Shown: positions 24,883 through 32,872 of the stretch, piece by piece
Numbering within the stretch: position 1 is the stretch's first letter
Layout of the letters: each line of letters opens with the position of its first letter
DNA from: JBHIKY01 sp042139015
Lineage (GTDB): Bacteria > Bacillota > Bacilli > Bacillales > Marinococcaceae
Assembly (NCBI RefSeq): GCF_042139015.1
Contig: NZ_JBHIKY010000017.1
Location: forward strand, 1 to 64,000
Direction: 5' to 3'
DNA: 64,000 nt
Program-made: the position numbers and the translations under genes
Notes under the pieces: model-generated
Databases searched by the model: none
What the model saw: only the letters and a program-made list of their open reading frames with translations
What the model was told of the DNA's origin: nothing

Positions 24883-26229
24883 TTGTTCCGGAGAATATTA
24901 ATTGCAAATCGAGGTGAGATCGCCTGCCGGATTATACGAACCTGCCGGGAAATGAATTTGATTTCAGCAGCGGTTTATTCAGATGCCGATAATAAAGCAG
25001 TGCATGTAAAAATGGCAGATGAAGCGTATTATATTGGCACCTCACGTGTAGAAGAAAGCTACGGAAGTATCAATGCCGTACTTCAGGCTGCGAAGGATTC
25101 AGGTGCAGACGCCATTCACCCTGGTTATGGATTTCTTTCAGAGAACGGTGATTTTGCTAAACGCTGTGAAGAAGAAGGAATCCATTTTATCGGCCCGGCC
25201 TCTCATACTATGCTGCAAATGGGTAATAAGATTACGGCCAGAAGAATGATGGAAGAAGCCGGTGTTCCCATCATTCCAGGAATGAATCAATCTGCAGAAA
25301 ATGTTGAAGCAGCCGTAAAGTTTGCTTTGCAAATAGGCTTTCCTGTCATGTTAAAAGCGGCTGCAGGAGGCGGAGGCATTGGAATGCAGCGTGTGGACAA
25401 TGAAGTGCAGCTGCGTGAAGCGTTCGCCGGAAACCAAAAACGAGCCGCCAGTTTTTTTGGGAACGGAACTATGTATTTAGAAAAGTATATAGATAAACCC
25501 CGCCACGTTGAAATTCAAGTACTAGCGGATCAATTTGGCCATGCTATTCATTTAGGGGAGAGGGATTGTTCGGTCCAGCGTCGAAATCAAAAAGTACTGG
25601 AGGAAAGTCCTTCTCCATTCATCAGCAGAGAAACCAGGGAAAAAATGTGCCAATCCGCATTACATGCGGTACAGAAAATAGGATATCAAAATGCCGGGAC
25701 GATAGAATTTTTAGTGGACGAAAATCAGAATTTTTATTTCTTAGAAATGAATACCCGCCTCCAGGTAGAGCACCCGGTGACGGAGGAAATAACAGGAATT
25801 GATTTAGTCCGCGAACAAATACGTATTGCCGAAGGGCGCCCTTTGACGCTTCGTCAGAATGAAGTAACCTTCCAAAATCATGCATTAGAAGCCAGAATAT
25901 ATGCAGAGGATCCACAGACATTTTTCCCATCACCAGGGACCATCACTAAACTTGATCTGCCACAGGCAGCACATATCCGGCATGAAATAGGAGTAGAAGA
26001 AGGGACCGCTGTCACTCCATTTTATGATCCGATGCTCGCAAAGATCATTGTGACAAGCATCGATAGAAGTACAAGTATTGAACATCTTAAGAACGCACTG
26101 ACAAATTATAGAATAGATGGAATAAAAACAAATCTGCCGATGCTCCTTAACGTTTTAGAGCATGATGAATTTCAAGAAGGAAGGGCAGATACAGGGTTTG
26201 TAACTAATTATTTAATTTCAAAAAACTAA
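24883..26229 (+). CDS. Biotin carboxylase subunit of an acyl-CoA carboxylase (YngHA/AccC-like)
   Basis: It carboxylates biotin on the carrier protein with ATP and bicarbonate. A 448-residue ATP-grasp protein: FRRILIANRGEIACRI at the N-terminus, an AAGGGGIGM glycine loop, EKYIDKPRHVEIQVLAD, and the FLEMNTRLQVEHPVTE catalytic block. The start is probably TTG at 24883, nine bases after GGAGG. An ATG at 24853 is in frame but has no ribosome site and would include the Shine-Dalgarno. Located between the acyl-CoA dehydrogenase and a separate biotin carrier, it is more likely part of a catabolic carboxylase than fatty-acid AccC. Confidence 0.92.
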   Translation: MFRRILIANRGEIACRIIRTCREMNLISAAVYSDADNKAVHVKMADEAYYIGTSRVEESYGSINAVLQAAKDSGADAIHPGYGFLSENGDFAKRCEEEGIHFIGPASHTMLQMGNKITARRMMEEAGVPIIPGMNQSAENVEAAVKFALQIGFPVMLKAAAGGGGIGMQRVDNEVQLREAFAGNQKRAASFFGNGTMYLEKYIDKPRHVEIQVLADQFGHAIHLGERDCSVQRRNQKVLEESPSPFISRETREKMCQSALHAVQKIGYQNAGTIEFLVDENQNFYFLEMNTRLQVEHPVTEEITGIDLVREQIRIAEGRPLTLRQNEVTFQNHALEARIYAEDPQTFFPSPGTITKLDLPQAAHIRHEIGVEEGTAVTPFYDPMLAKIIVTSIDRSTSIEHLKNALTNYRIDGIKTNLPMLLNVLEHDEFQEGRADTGFVTNYLISKN

Positions 26230-26247
26230 GGAAACGAGGAGCATACA

Positions 26248-26460
26248 ATGAGTAAAATTCACGCATCGATGGCCGGGAATTTATGGAAGGTTTTAGTAGC
26301 AGTGGGAGACAGTGTGTCAGAGGGACAGGAAGTGGCAATCTTAGAATCAATGAAGATGGAAATTCCGATCGGTTCTGAAAAAGGCGGCAGAGTAAAAAAT
26401 ATCCTAAAGCAAGAAGGAGATTTTGTAAACGAAGGCGATGAATTGATAGAACTTGAGTAG
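26248..26460 (+). CDS. Biotin carrier protein (biotin/lipoyl attachment domain)
   Basis: A free-standing 70-residue biotinyl domain with the acceptor motif ESMKME (Lys36) and the usual hairpin GDSVSEGQEV before it. It carries carboxybiotin between the biotin carboxylase upstream and the carboxyltransferase downstream. Size and place match B. subtilis YngHB. It starts 18 nt after the previous gene with an ACGAGGAG ribosome site. Confidence 0.93.
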   Translation: MSKIHASMAGNLWKVLVAVGDSVSEGQEVAILESMKMEIPIGSEKGGRVKNILKQEGDFVNEGDELIELE

Positions 26461-26480
26461 TTCATGAGGAGGAGCAAGTC

Positions 26481-28010
26481 ATGGCGACGGGTAAATCATA
26501 TGAGCAAATAACTGATCGAATTGAAAAAGGCGGGTTAGAGAAATACCATGAAAAAAACTTAGAGAAAGGCAAACTGTATGTAAGAGATCGCTTAACTGAA
26601 CTATTTGATGATGGAATAGTGTTTGAAGACGGTAAGTACGCGAATAATCTGGCAGACGAACTCCCAGCTGATGGGGTTATAACGGGAACCGGCAGGATAA
26701 ATGGGAGAACAGTCTGTTTTATGGCAAATGACTCGACTGTTAAAGCAGGATCATGGGGAGCGCGGACAGTTGAAAAAATTATCCGCATTCAGGAAACGGC
26801 CGCAAAGCTCTCCGTCCCAATGCTCTATCTTGTAGATTCCGCAGGGGCAAGAATTACCGATCAAGTGGAAATGTTTCCGGGCCGAAGGGGAGCAGGCCGT
26901 ATATTCTATAACCAGGTAAAGCTCTCCGGTCAAATTCCGCAGGTCTGTTTATTATTTGGTCCCTCTGCTGCAGGAGGAGCTTATATCCCTGCATTTTGTG
27001 ATGTTGTCATTATGGTGGAAGGAAACGCATCAATGTATCTGGGTTCACCAAGAATGGCTGAAATGGTTATAGGGGAAAAGGTGACTCTCGAAGAGATGGG
27101 GGGCGCAAGAATGCATTGCTCTGTCTCAGGCTGCGGTGATATTTTAGCAGCAAACGAGACTGAGGCAATTCAGCTGGCGCGAGGCTATTTATCATATTTT
27201 CCGCAAAATTACTCTGAAAAAACCGATTCCGTACCAGCTAAGATTCCATTTTCACAGGAGATAAAGATTGAAAAACTTATCCCTGAAAATCAAAACGCTC
27301 CATTTAATATGTATGATTTTCTAAATTGTTTAATTGATGCTGACAGCTTTTTTGAAATGAAGAAGGAATTCGCACCTGAGATCATTATTGGATTTGCACG
27401 CATGAATGGGGAAGCAGTCGGTATAATTGCTAATCAGCCAAAAGTAAAAGGTGGTGTGTTGTTTCATGATTCCGCGGATAAGGCGTCACGATTTATCACT
27501 CTATGTGATGCTTATAACATTCCTCTCGTCTTTTTGGCGGATATCCCCGGCTTTATGATCGGCACTAAAGTAGAGCGTGCAGGCATTATCAGACATGGAG
27601 CAAAAATGATAGCAGCCATGTCGGATGTAACTGTACCGAAAATTTCTGTAATCGTCAGAAAAGCGTATGGAGCAGGTTTGTATGCAATGGCAGGCCCTGC
27701 ATTTGAACCCGACTGCTGTATAGCACTACCATCAGCTCAAATCGCGGTAATGGGACCAGAAGCCGCAGTAAATGCAGTATATGCCAATAAGATCAGTGAA
27801 CTGCCTGCAGAAGAACGCGACTCGTTTATTGCGGAAAAGAGAAAAGAGTATAAAGAGAATATTGATATTTACAGGCTCGCTTCAGAAATGGTAATTGATG
27901 ACATTGTGGAGCCGGGTAAGCTGAGAGAAGTGCTGATAGATCGGCTGAAAACCTATCAGTCGAAAAATTACAGTTTTGCAAAAAGGAAACATGCAGTCTA
28001 TCCAGTATAA
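26481..28010 (+). CDS. Acyl-CoA carboxylase, carboxyltransferase subunit (YngE-like)
   Basis: It transfers carboxyl from biotin to an acyl-CoA, propionyl- or 3-methylcrotonyl-CoA being the usual candidates. A 509-residue crotonase-fold protein with two carboxyltransferase halves. Visible are LVDSAGARI, GPSAAGGAYIPAFCD and MVEGNASMYLGSPRMAEMV in the N-half, and NQPKVKGGVLFHDSADKASRF, ADIPGFMIG and the AYGAGLYAMAG segment in the C-half. The motifs resemble B. subtilis YngE of the leucine-type yng operon. It is separated from the biotin carrier gene by 20 nt and has an AGGAGG site. Sequence alone does not fix the substrate. Confidence 0.92.
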   Translation: MATGKSYEQITDRIEKGGLEKYHEKNLEKGKLYVRDRLTELFDDGIVFEDGKYANNLADELPADGVITGTGRINGRTVCFMANDSTVKAGSWGARTVEKIIRIQETAAKLSVPMLYLVDSAGARITDQVEMFPGRRGAGRIFYNQVKLSGQIPQVCLLFGPSAAGGAYIPAFCDVVIMVEGNASMYLGSPRMAEMVIGEKVTLEEMGGARMHCSVSGCGDILAANETEAIQLARGYLSYFPQNYSEKTDSVPAKIPFSQEIKIEKLIPENQNAPFNMYDFLNCLIDADSFFEMKKEFAPEIIIGFARMNGEAVGIIANQPKVKGGVLFHDSADKASRFITLCDAYNIPLVFLADIPGFMIGTKVERAGIIRHGAKMIAAMSDVTVPKISVIVRKAYGAGLYAMAGPAFEPDCCIALPSAQIAVMGPEAAVNAVYANKISELPAEERDSFIAEKRKEYKENIDIYRLASEMVIDDIVEPGKLREVLIDRLKTYQSKNYSFAKRKHAVYPV

Positions 28011-28024
28011 AGGAGTTTTTCGAT

Positions 28025-29974
28025 GTGAAGGATGAAGCAGTGTGGTTTCCGACAGATGTACAGGTAAAGGCAACCCGACTTTACCAATGGATGAGACAGC
28101 TTGGATATGAAGATTACGACAAATTTTTAAAAGCCTCTACAATAGACGTATCCTGGTTTTGGGAAGAAGCAGAAAAAATATTACAGATTTCTTGGTTCGA
28201 GCCATATAAAAGAACCCTCAGCCTTGACAAAGGGAAGAAGTGGCCGGACTGGTATGAAAAAGGAAAATTAAACGCTGTTTATAATGCTGTCCACAAATGG
28301 GCTGCCGAGGAATCGACGAAAGACAAACCGGCTGTAATATGGGAAGGGGAAAATGAAGAAAACATAACGCTTACTTATAAAGAGCTTCAAAAGAAAACAG
28401 ATCAGGCAGCGGCCGGCCTCTCCTCATTAGGTGTTAAATCCGGAGATGTTGTAACATTATATATGCCGATGCTTCCTGAAACGGTAATAGCAATGATGGC
28501 TGTTTCTAAATTAGGTGCAATTTTCTGTCCGACTTTTTCAGGGTACGGAGCTGAGGCTGTCGCTGCCCGCATGAATGCATCTGGTTCTACCGTACTAATT
28601 ACTGCAGATGGTTATTATCGAAGAGGAAAAATGGTCACCATGAAAGAAGAGGCTGATCAAGCAGCGAAGGCTGCGAAAATGATTCAGCATGTCGTAGTTG
28701 TTAAAAGAACGGACAGGAAAACCACCTGGAATGATTCTATGGACATTGATTGGAAACAGCTGATGCATATGGGAAACGAAATCCCAATGAAGGAAATGGA
28801 CAGCTCTGATCCACTGATGCTCATTTATACCTCCGGCACAACAGGCAGACCTAAAGGAGCCGTTCATACTCATTCAGGATTTCCAATTAAAGCTGCTTTT
28901 GACGCTGGCATTGGTATGGATGTAAAACAGGACGATACTTTATTCTGGTTTACTGATATGGGATGGATGATGGGACCTTTTCTTGTGTATGGCGCACTTC
29001 TCAATGGTGCTTCGATGCTGCTGTATGAAGGAACTCCAGATTTTCCTGCACCGGATAGGCTCTGGAAGCTTACTGAAGCCCATAAAGTAAGCCACCTGGG
29101 CATTTCGCCGACGTTGATCCGCTCGTTGATGAAGCATGGAGACACCTATGTAAATAAATTTAATTTCAGCGAGCTTCGTGTTATTGCTTCTACCGGTGAG
29201 CCCTGGAATCCAGATCCTTGGAAGTGGCTGTTTAAAACAGTCGGAAGAAAAAGAACTCCTATATTTAATTATTCTGGAGGTACTGAAATTTCTGGAGGAA
29301 TTTTAGGTAATGTACTTGTACGTCCTATCGGGCCGGTGACCTTTAATTCCGCTATTCCGGGCATGGCGGCAGATGTTTTCAATAATGATGGAAAGCCTGT
29401 CACTGATGAAGTAGGGGAGCTGGTCATTACGAAGCCATGGGTGGGAATGACTAAAGGTTTTTGGAAAGATTCAGAAAGGTATGAACAAACCTATTGGAGT
29501 CGTTGGAAGGATGTCTGGGTTCACGGAGACTGGGCTGTTAAAAACAAAGATGGTTACTGGACGATTACCGGACGTTCCGATGATATATTAAATATTGCCG
29601 GAAAGCGTCTTGGTCCTGCTGAAATGGAGTCGGTGCTCGTCGATCATGCTGCAGTGAGAGAAGCAGGCACGATCGGCATTCCACATGACATAAAAGGGGA
29701 AGAGGCAGTTTGTTTTGTAATATTAAATGACGGATGGCAGGAGGAAGCTGCGCTGGCAAAAGAATTGATCAACTATTGCGGCAGCAAATTGGGCAAAGCA
29801 TTACGGCCTGCGGCAGTATATTTTGTGGAGGATCTTCCTAAAACGAGAAATGCAAAGGTAATGAGACGGGCAATTAAAGCAGCTTTTTTAGATAAGGATG
29901 CTGGTGACCTATCTTCCTTAGAAAATCCTTCTGCAGTAGAGAAAATCAGAAAGATTGGTAAAAAAATACAATAA
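28025..29974 (+). CDS. Acetyl-CoA synthetase-like acyl-CoA (AMP-forming) synthetase
   Basis: It activates a short carboxylic acid to its CoA thioester through an acyl-adenylate. The 649-residue length, including an N-terminal acetyl-CoA-synthetase cap, resembles acetyl-, propionyl- and acetoacetyl-CoA synthetases. The P-loop-like motif LIYTSGTTGRPKGA, VWVHGDWAVKNKDGYW and the hinge GRSDDILNIAGKRLGP are present, and the acetylatable Lys lies in KTRNAKVMRR near the end. It starts with GTG, which follows an ATGTGA, so a leading ATG is closed by a stop at once. It is the last gene of the operon. Candidate substrates are acetoacetate, acetate or propionate; I cannot choose. Confidence 0.88.
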   Translation: MKDEAVWFPTDVQVKATRLYQWMRQLGYEDYDKFLKASTIDVSWFWEEAEKILQISWFEPYKRTLSLDKGKKWPDWYEKGKLNAVYNAVHKWAAEESTKDKPAVIWEGENEENITLTYKELQKKTDQAAAGLSSLGVKSGDVVTLYMPMLPETVIAMMAVSKLGAIFCPTFSGYGAEAVAARMNASGSTVLITADGYYRRGKMVTMKEEADQAAKAAKMIQHVVVVKRTDRKTTWNDSMDIDWKQLMHMGNEIPMKEMDSSDPLMLIYTSGTTGRPKGAVHTHSGFPIKAAFDAGIGMDVKQDDTLFWFTDMGWMMGPFLVYGALLNGASMLLYEGTPDFPAPDRLWKLTEAHKVSHLGISPTLIRSLMKHGDTYVNKFNFSELRVIASTGEPWNPDPWKWLFKTVGRKRTPIFNYSGGTEISGGILGNVLVRPIGPVTFNSAIPGMAADVFNNDGKPVTDEVGELVITKPWVGMTKGFWKDSERYEQTYWSRWKDVWVHGDWAVKNKDGYWTITGRSDDILNIAGKRLGPAEMESVLVDHAAVREAGTIGIPHDIKGEEAVCFVILNDGWQEEAALAKELINYCGSKLGKALRPAAVYFVEDLPKTRNAKVMRRAIKAAFLDKDAGDLSSLENPSAVEKIRKIGKKIQ

Positions 29975-29985
29975 AAATGCTGCTG

Positions 29986-30017
29986 GTTTTCCAATAAAGG
30001 GAAGCCAGTTTTTCGTT
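29986..30017 (+). terminator. Terminator of the acyl-CoA operon
   Basis: A hairpin with CTGG/CCAG outer pairs and TTTCC/GGAAG inner pairs, followed by five T residues, just after the synthetase stop. Confidence 0.7.
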
Positions 30018-30052
30018 TTGAGATAATTTCCTTTATTTACTAATCAAAACAA

Positions 30053-30082
30053 TGGATACCCTGTGAATTTCGATACAAACTA
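30053..30082 (+). promoter_or_regulatory. Sigma-G-like promoter of the SASP gene
   Basis: TGGATA (30053-30058) fits the sigma-G -35 pattern TGNATR. After a 17-nt spacer, CAAACTA (30076-30082) differs at one base from CATNNTA. It lies 26 bases before the SASP start, the expected arrangement for forespore expression. Confidence 0.6.
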
Positions 30083-30107
30083 TAGTTACAAAGAGGAGGT
30101 GAGATAC

Positions 30108-30317
30108 ATGGCTAACAACAATTCTTCTAGAAACCAATTGGTAGTACCAGGAGTTCAACAAGCTCTTGATCAAATGAAGTATGAAATCGCTCAAGAATTT
30201 GGAGTACAGCTTAACGCTGATTCTACTTCCCGTGCAAACGGATCTGTAGGTGGAGAAATCACTAAACGTCTCGTTCAAATGGCTGAACAGCAAATGAGCG
30301 GGTATCAGCAGCAATAA
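30108..30317 (+). CDS. Alpha/beta-type small acid-soluble spore protein
   Basis: A 69-residue DNA-coating protein of the spore core, which protects DNA from UV and heat and is degraded by the Gpr protease at germination. The family pattern is plain: NQLVVPGVQQALDQMKYEIA, the Gpr cleavage region EIAQEFGV, then GSVGGEITKRLV. The ATG at 30108 follows a very strong GAGGAGGTGA site. An upstream in-frame ATG would run through that site. The gene has its own terminator and a sigma-G-like promoter. It could be an sspA, sspB or sspD-type member; I do not assign a symbol. Confidence 0.96.
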   Translation: MANNNSSRNQLVVPGVQQALDQMKYEIAQEFGVQLNADSTSRANGSVGGEITKRLVQMAEQQMSGYQQQ

Positions 30318-30332
30318 TCGAATAAAATGGAT

Positions 30333-30386
30333 GGAGGGGCTGCCTGTAAAGGTGATGCATGTCATCACCCGGGCAGCCTCCTTTAA
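30333..30386 (+). terminator. Terminator after the SASP gene
   Basis: A long hairpin: the outer arms GGAGGGGCTGCC and GGCAGCCTCC enclose a second GGTGATG/CATCACC stem, followed by TTTAATTT. Confidence 0.8.
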
Positions 30387-30458
30387 TTTATATTTTAAAA
30401 AGAAAAAGTGATTGAATATCAAAAGTCAATTTTTTTATAGGATGAGAGAATAAGTAAT

Positions 30459-30487
30459 GCTGAGGTTTTTGCCTTTTAAACTGGGCA
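30459..30487 (+). ncRNA. Candidate structured RNA motif, copy 1
   Basis: This 29-nt segment is identical at 26 positions to 40285-40313. TGCC (30470-30473) can pair with GGCA (30484-30487). In copy 2 the corresponding end pair is C-G instead of T-A, a compensatory change. It lies in a gene-free stretch between the SASP terminator and the hairpin at 30521. No function is known to me. Confidence 0.4.
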
Positions 30488-30520
30488 TTAGAGAAATTTA
30501 TCCTTAACGGGGTAAAACTT

Positions 30521-30550
30521 AAGACCCGGCTATTGCTAACCGGGTCTTAT
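30521..30550. terminator. Bidirectional terminator next to the small DUF4025-like gene
   Basis: AAGACCCGG (30521-30529) pairs perfectly with CCGGGTCTT (30540-30548), ten bases past the stop of the minus-strand gene. It may also end a short plus-strand RNA from the 30.4-kb intergenic stretch. Confidence 0.65.
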
Positions 30551-30558
30551 TCCATTCA

Positions 30559-30723
30559 TTAGTGGTTTGGAGGTTCTTCTTCCTCAAGATCCCGTGCTTC
30601 TTCAATCTGTTTCTGATTATAATAGTCTGAGACGGTTCCGCCTGCGAGACCTTCATTAATCATACGGTCCACGTCCATGGAATAGTTCTTCTCTTTCGTT
30701 TGACCCTTTTGTTCTTTATCCAT
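30559..30723 (-). CDS. Small YozQ/DUF4025-like protein
   Basis: A 54-residue acidic, soluble protein starting MDKEQKG, with a central EGLAGGTVSDYYNQKQIEEA. The GLA..TVSDYY core resembles the YozQ (DUF4025) family of Bacillus, in which a GLA...VSD.Y pattern is conserved; this match is from memory and moderate. A strong GGGAGGGG ribosome site lies six bases before the ATG. A terminator follows the stop. The function is unknown. Confidence 0.7.
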   Translation of the reverse strand: MDKEQKGQTKEKNYSMDVDRMINEGLAGGTVSDYYNQKQIEEARDLEEEEPPNH

Positions 30724-30796
30724 GTGCTTTCCCCTCCCGTATCATTAGCTTTAACGCAGGGTGCGTTTATGATACGAAGAAGATAATGGGAAGGGT

Positions 30797-31015
30797 CTAT
30801 TCTGGTTGATGATCTTCGTATACGTGATATAAAAATAAGTCATGAAGCCCCGCTTCCAGTTTTTCGTGCTCAGCAGGAACAGAGCCATTCCAATCAATCG
30901 TACCATCCATATTATAAATTCCAGTGAAATAAGTGCCTTTAAAATAAAAAGAAAAGCTCCATTCTTTTCTGACCAAGTTGTTTATACGTTCTGCCCATTG
31001 AAAATGGCTGATCAT
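30797..31015 (-). CDS. yheE: YheE-like small protein (DUF5342)
   Basis: A 72-residue soluble protein starting MISHFQW and ending LFLYHVYEDHQPE. Length, the opening MISHF.W and the FYFKGTYFTGIYNMDGTIDW middle fit the YheE family, and its position beside yheB and yheA agrees with B. subtilis. The ATG at 31015 follows GGAGGGG. Reading further upstream in the same frame would cross the divergent promoter region of yheB and is rejected. The function is unknown. Confidence 0.8.
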   Translation of the reverse strand: MISHFQWAERINNLVRKEWSFSFYFKGTYFTGIYNMDGTIDWNGSVPAEHEKLEAGLHDLFLYHVYEDHQPE

Positions 31016-31163
31016 ACTTAGGCCCCTCCTGAAAAATAGTATATCCCTATCGTAGCATAGGTAAGGCACACTCAACAGCTTCTTCTTGCCGTATATTAGT
31101 CGAGTTGGTAAAGTAAGAATGATTGTTATAAAAAGCATGTGGAATGCCAAAAGGGGATTTTGT

Positions 31164-32303
31164 ATGAATGCACTTTTAATACTTTTCATTATGATGGCAA
31201 TTGGGGCAGCGATTGGTGGTATCACCAATTTTTTAGCAATAAAAATGCTGTTCCGTCCATATAAAGCAATATATCTGGGAAGCTGGAGAGTACCTTTCAC
31301 TCCAGGACTCATCCCAAAAAGAAGAGCAGCTCTGGCAGATCAAATGGGCAGAATGGTGGTTACCCACCTGCTTACCCCAGAGGGAATCACTCAAAAAATT
31401 GGAGAGCAGGACTTTCAGGATAAAATGATTTCTTGGGCACGACGTGAAATTAAAAGAATGACTTTATCAGAAAGATCTATTGAAGAGTTAATTAATCAAT
31501 ACTTTCAAACAGGCAGTATCAGGCTTAAGATAAAAGATAGCACAGAGCAATATATTTACGAAAAAATTGATAAATATATGAAAGAAAATAAAGACGCAGC
31601 TTTAAAAGAGGCAGTTCCGCCAGGGCTCAAAGATAAAGTCAACAAACTTATACCTGAGCTGTCACTGATGATAACGGAAAAAGGCTCTGCTTATTTTCAA
31701 AGTGAAGCAGGCAGACAGCAGCTGTATGTGTTATTAAGAAAATTTCTTAACGGAAAAGGGTCGATGTTTAATTTTTTAGGTTCCATGTTCGGTGAAGAAA
31801 AGATTGTAGAAAAGCTGCAGCCTGAGATCGTAAAATTTTTCGAAGATCCTGCGTCAGAAATGTTTATCAGACAATATATACAAATGGAATGGGAGAAACT
31901 TCAGGAGCAGCCATTCAGTATAGTATCTCCATACGTAGACGCTGACAAAATATCCGGCAGAGCAGCTGAAGTCATAGATAAGGAAATTCCTATTATGAAA
32001 CTGCTCGAAACACCACTCCGTGATTGGGTGCCGCGGTATGAAGACAAAATTCTTAATAAATGGCTTCCTTCTTTTTCATTATTAATCCAAAATTTCCTGG
32101 GTAAACGCCTGCATTTATTTTTTGAGGAATTAAACCTGCAGGAGGTAGTAAAGCAGCAGGTTAATGCTTTTTCCGTCGGCAGGCTGGAGGTTATGGTACT
32201 TTCCATCTCTGCAAGGGAATTCAAAATGATCACGTACCTCGGTGGATTTCTCGGGGGAACAGTTGGTCTGCTGCAGGGAATATTCGTTTTAATTTTCATG
32301 TAA
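31164..32303 (+). CDS. yheB: DUF445 family membrane protein YheB
   Basis: A 379-residue protein with a hydrophobic N-terminal segment (about 3-22), a long charged middle, and another hydrophobic segment at the C-terminus. The family hallmark GGITNFLAIKMLFRPY is followed by FTPGLIPKRRAALADQMGRMV. Length and neighbours (yheE divergent, yheA downstream) match B. subtilis YheB. AAAAGGGG precedes the ATG at 31164. An earlier in-frame ATG at 31086 lies in the divergent promoter region. The function is not established. Confidence 0.92.
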   Translation: MNALLILFIMMAIGAAIGGITNFLAIKMLFRPYKAIYLGSWRVPFTPGLIPKRRAALADQMGRMVVTHLLTPEGITQKIGEQDFQDKMISWARREIKRMTLSERSIEELINQYFQTGSIRLKIKDSTEQYIYEKIDKYMKENKDAALKEAVPPGLKDKVNKLIPELSLMITEKGSAYFQSEAGRQQLYVLLRKFLNGKGSMFNFLGSMFGEEKIVEKLQPEIVKFFEDPASEMFIRQYIQMEWEKLQEQPFSIVSPYVDADKISGRAAEVIDKEIPIMKLLETPLRDWVPRYEDKILNKWLPSFSLLIQNFLGKRLHLFFEELNLQEVVKQQVNAFSVGRLEVMVLSISAREFKMITYLGGFLGGTVGLLQGIFVLIFM

Positions 32304-32401
32304 TGCTGCTGCTGCCTTATTAATTAATTTGTGGTTATGGATGCATGAGTATTTTATTCGTGTTATGCTCGTTGAAGATTGTTTAAAGGAGGTCCTGAAA
32401 A

Positions 32402-32764
32402 ATGGCCAATATTTATGACAAAGCACACGAACTGTCCCGTACTCTTCGAGACAGTGATGAATTCCAGAATTTAAGAAATCTTCACGCTCAGGTAGAAGAG
32501 GATGAAGTTGCAAAAAGAATGTTAGATAATTTCCGTAATGTTCAGCTGGAGCTTCAGCAAAAACAGATGCAGGGCCAGCAGCCATCTGAAGATGAAATAA
32601 CCCAGGCGCAGAAACAATTTGAAATGGTTCAGCAGCATGAGGTTATCTCAAAATTAATGGAAGAAGAACAAAAAATGAGCACAGTTATTGGTGATTTAAA
32701 CAAAATCATTACTGAACCGCTCGAAGATCTTTATGGTGTACCTGAAGATCAGCAAGGCCAGTAA
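32402..32764 (+). CDS. yheA: YlbF/YmcA family protein YheA
   Basis: A 120-residue, mostly helical cytoplasmic protein of the YheA/YmcA/YlbF family (UPF0342). It has the IYDKAHELSRTLRDSDEFQNL opening and a second helix pair rich in Gln and Glu. YmcA and YlbF act with YaaT in RNA processing and development; the role of YheA itself is unclear. AAAGGAGG precedes the ATG, and it lies 98 nt after yheB. A terminator follows at 32775. Confidence 0.92.
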   Translation: MANIYDKAHELSRTLRDSDEFQNLRNLHAQVEEDEVAKRMLDNFRNVQLELQQKQMQGQQPSEDEITQAQKQFEMVQQHEVISKLMEEEQKMSTVIGDLNKIITEPLEDLYGVPEDQQGQ

Positions 32765-32774
32765 AAGCTTATCC

Positions 32775-32805
32775 AGCCTGCAGCGACTGCTGCAGGCTTT
32801 TCTGT
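32775..32805 (+). terminator. Terminator after yheA
   Basis: A 9-bp perfect stem (AGCCTGCAG with CTGCAGGCT) and a T-rich tail shortly after the yheA stop. Confidence 0.8.
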
Positions 32806-32872
32806 TCTAAAGTGGGTCAGGCTGACATAAACCTAATGGCAAAGGCTAAGCTTCAGGGAGGGGTATGACAAC

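Noticed and set aside
30033..30422. 129-residue minus-strand frame opposite the SASP gene
   Set aside because: It is antisense to a clear SASP gene with sigma-G-like promoter and strong ribosome site.
31016..31312. Upstream extension of yheE to 181 residues
   Set aside because: It would cross the divergent region and the start of yheB; the internal ATG at 31015 has a strong ribosome site and gives the family length.
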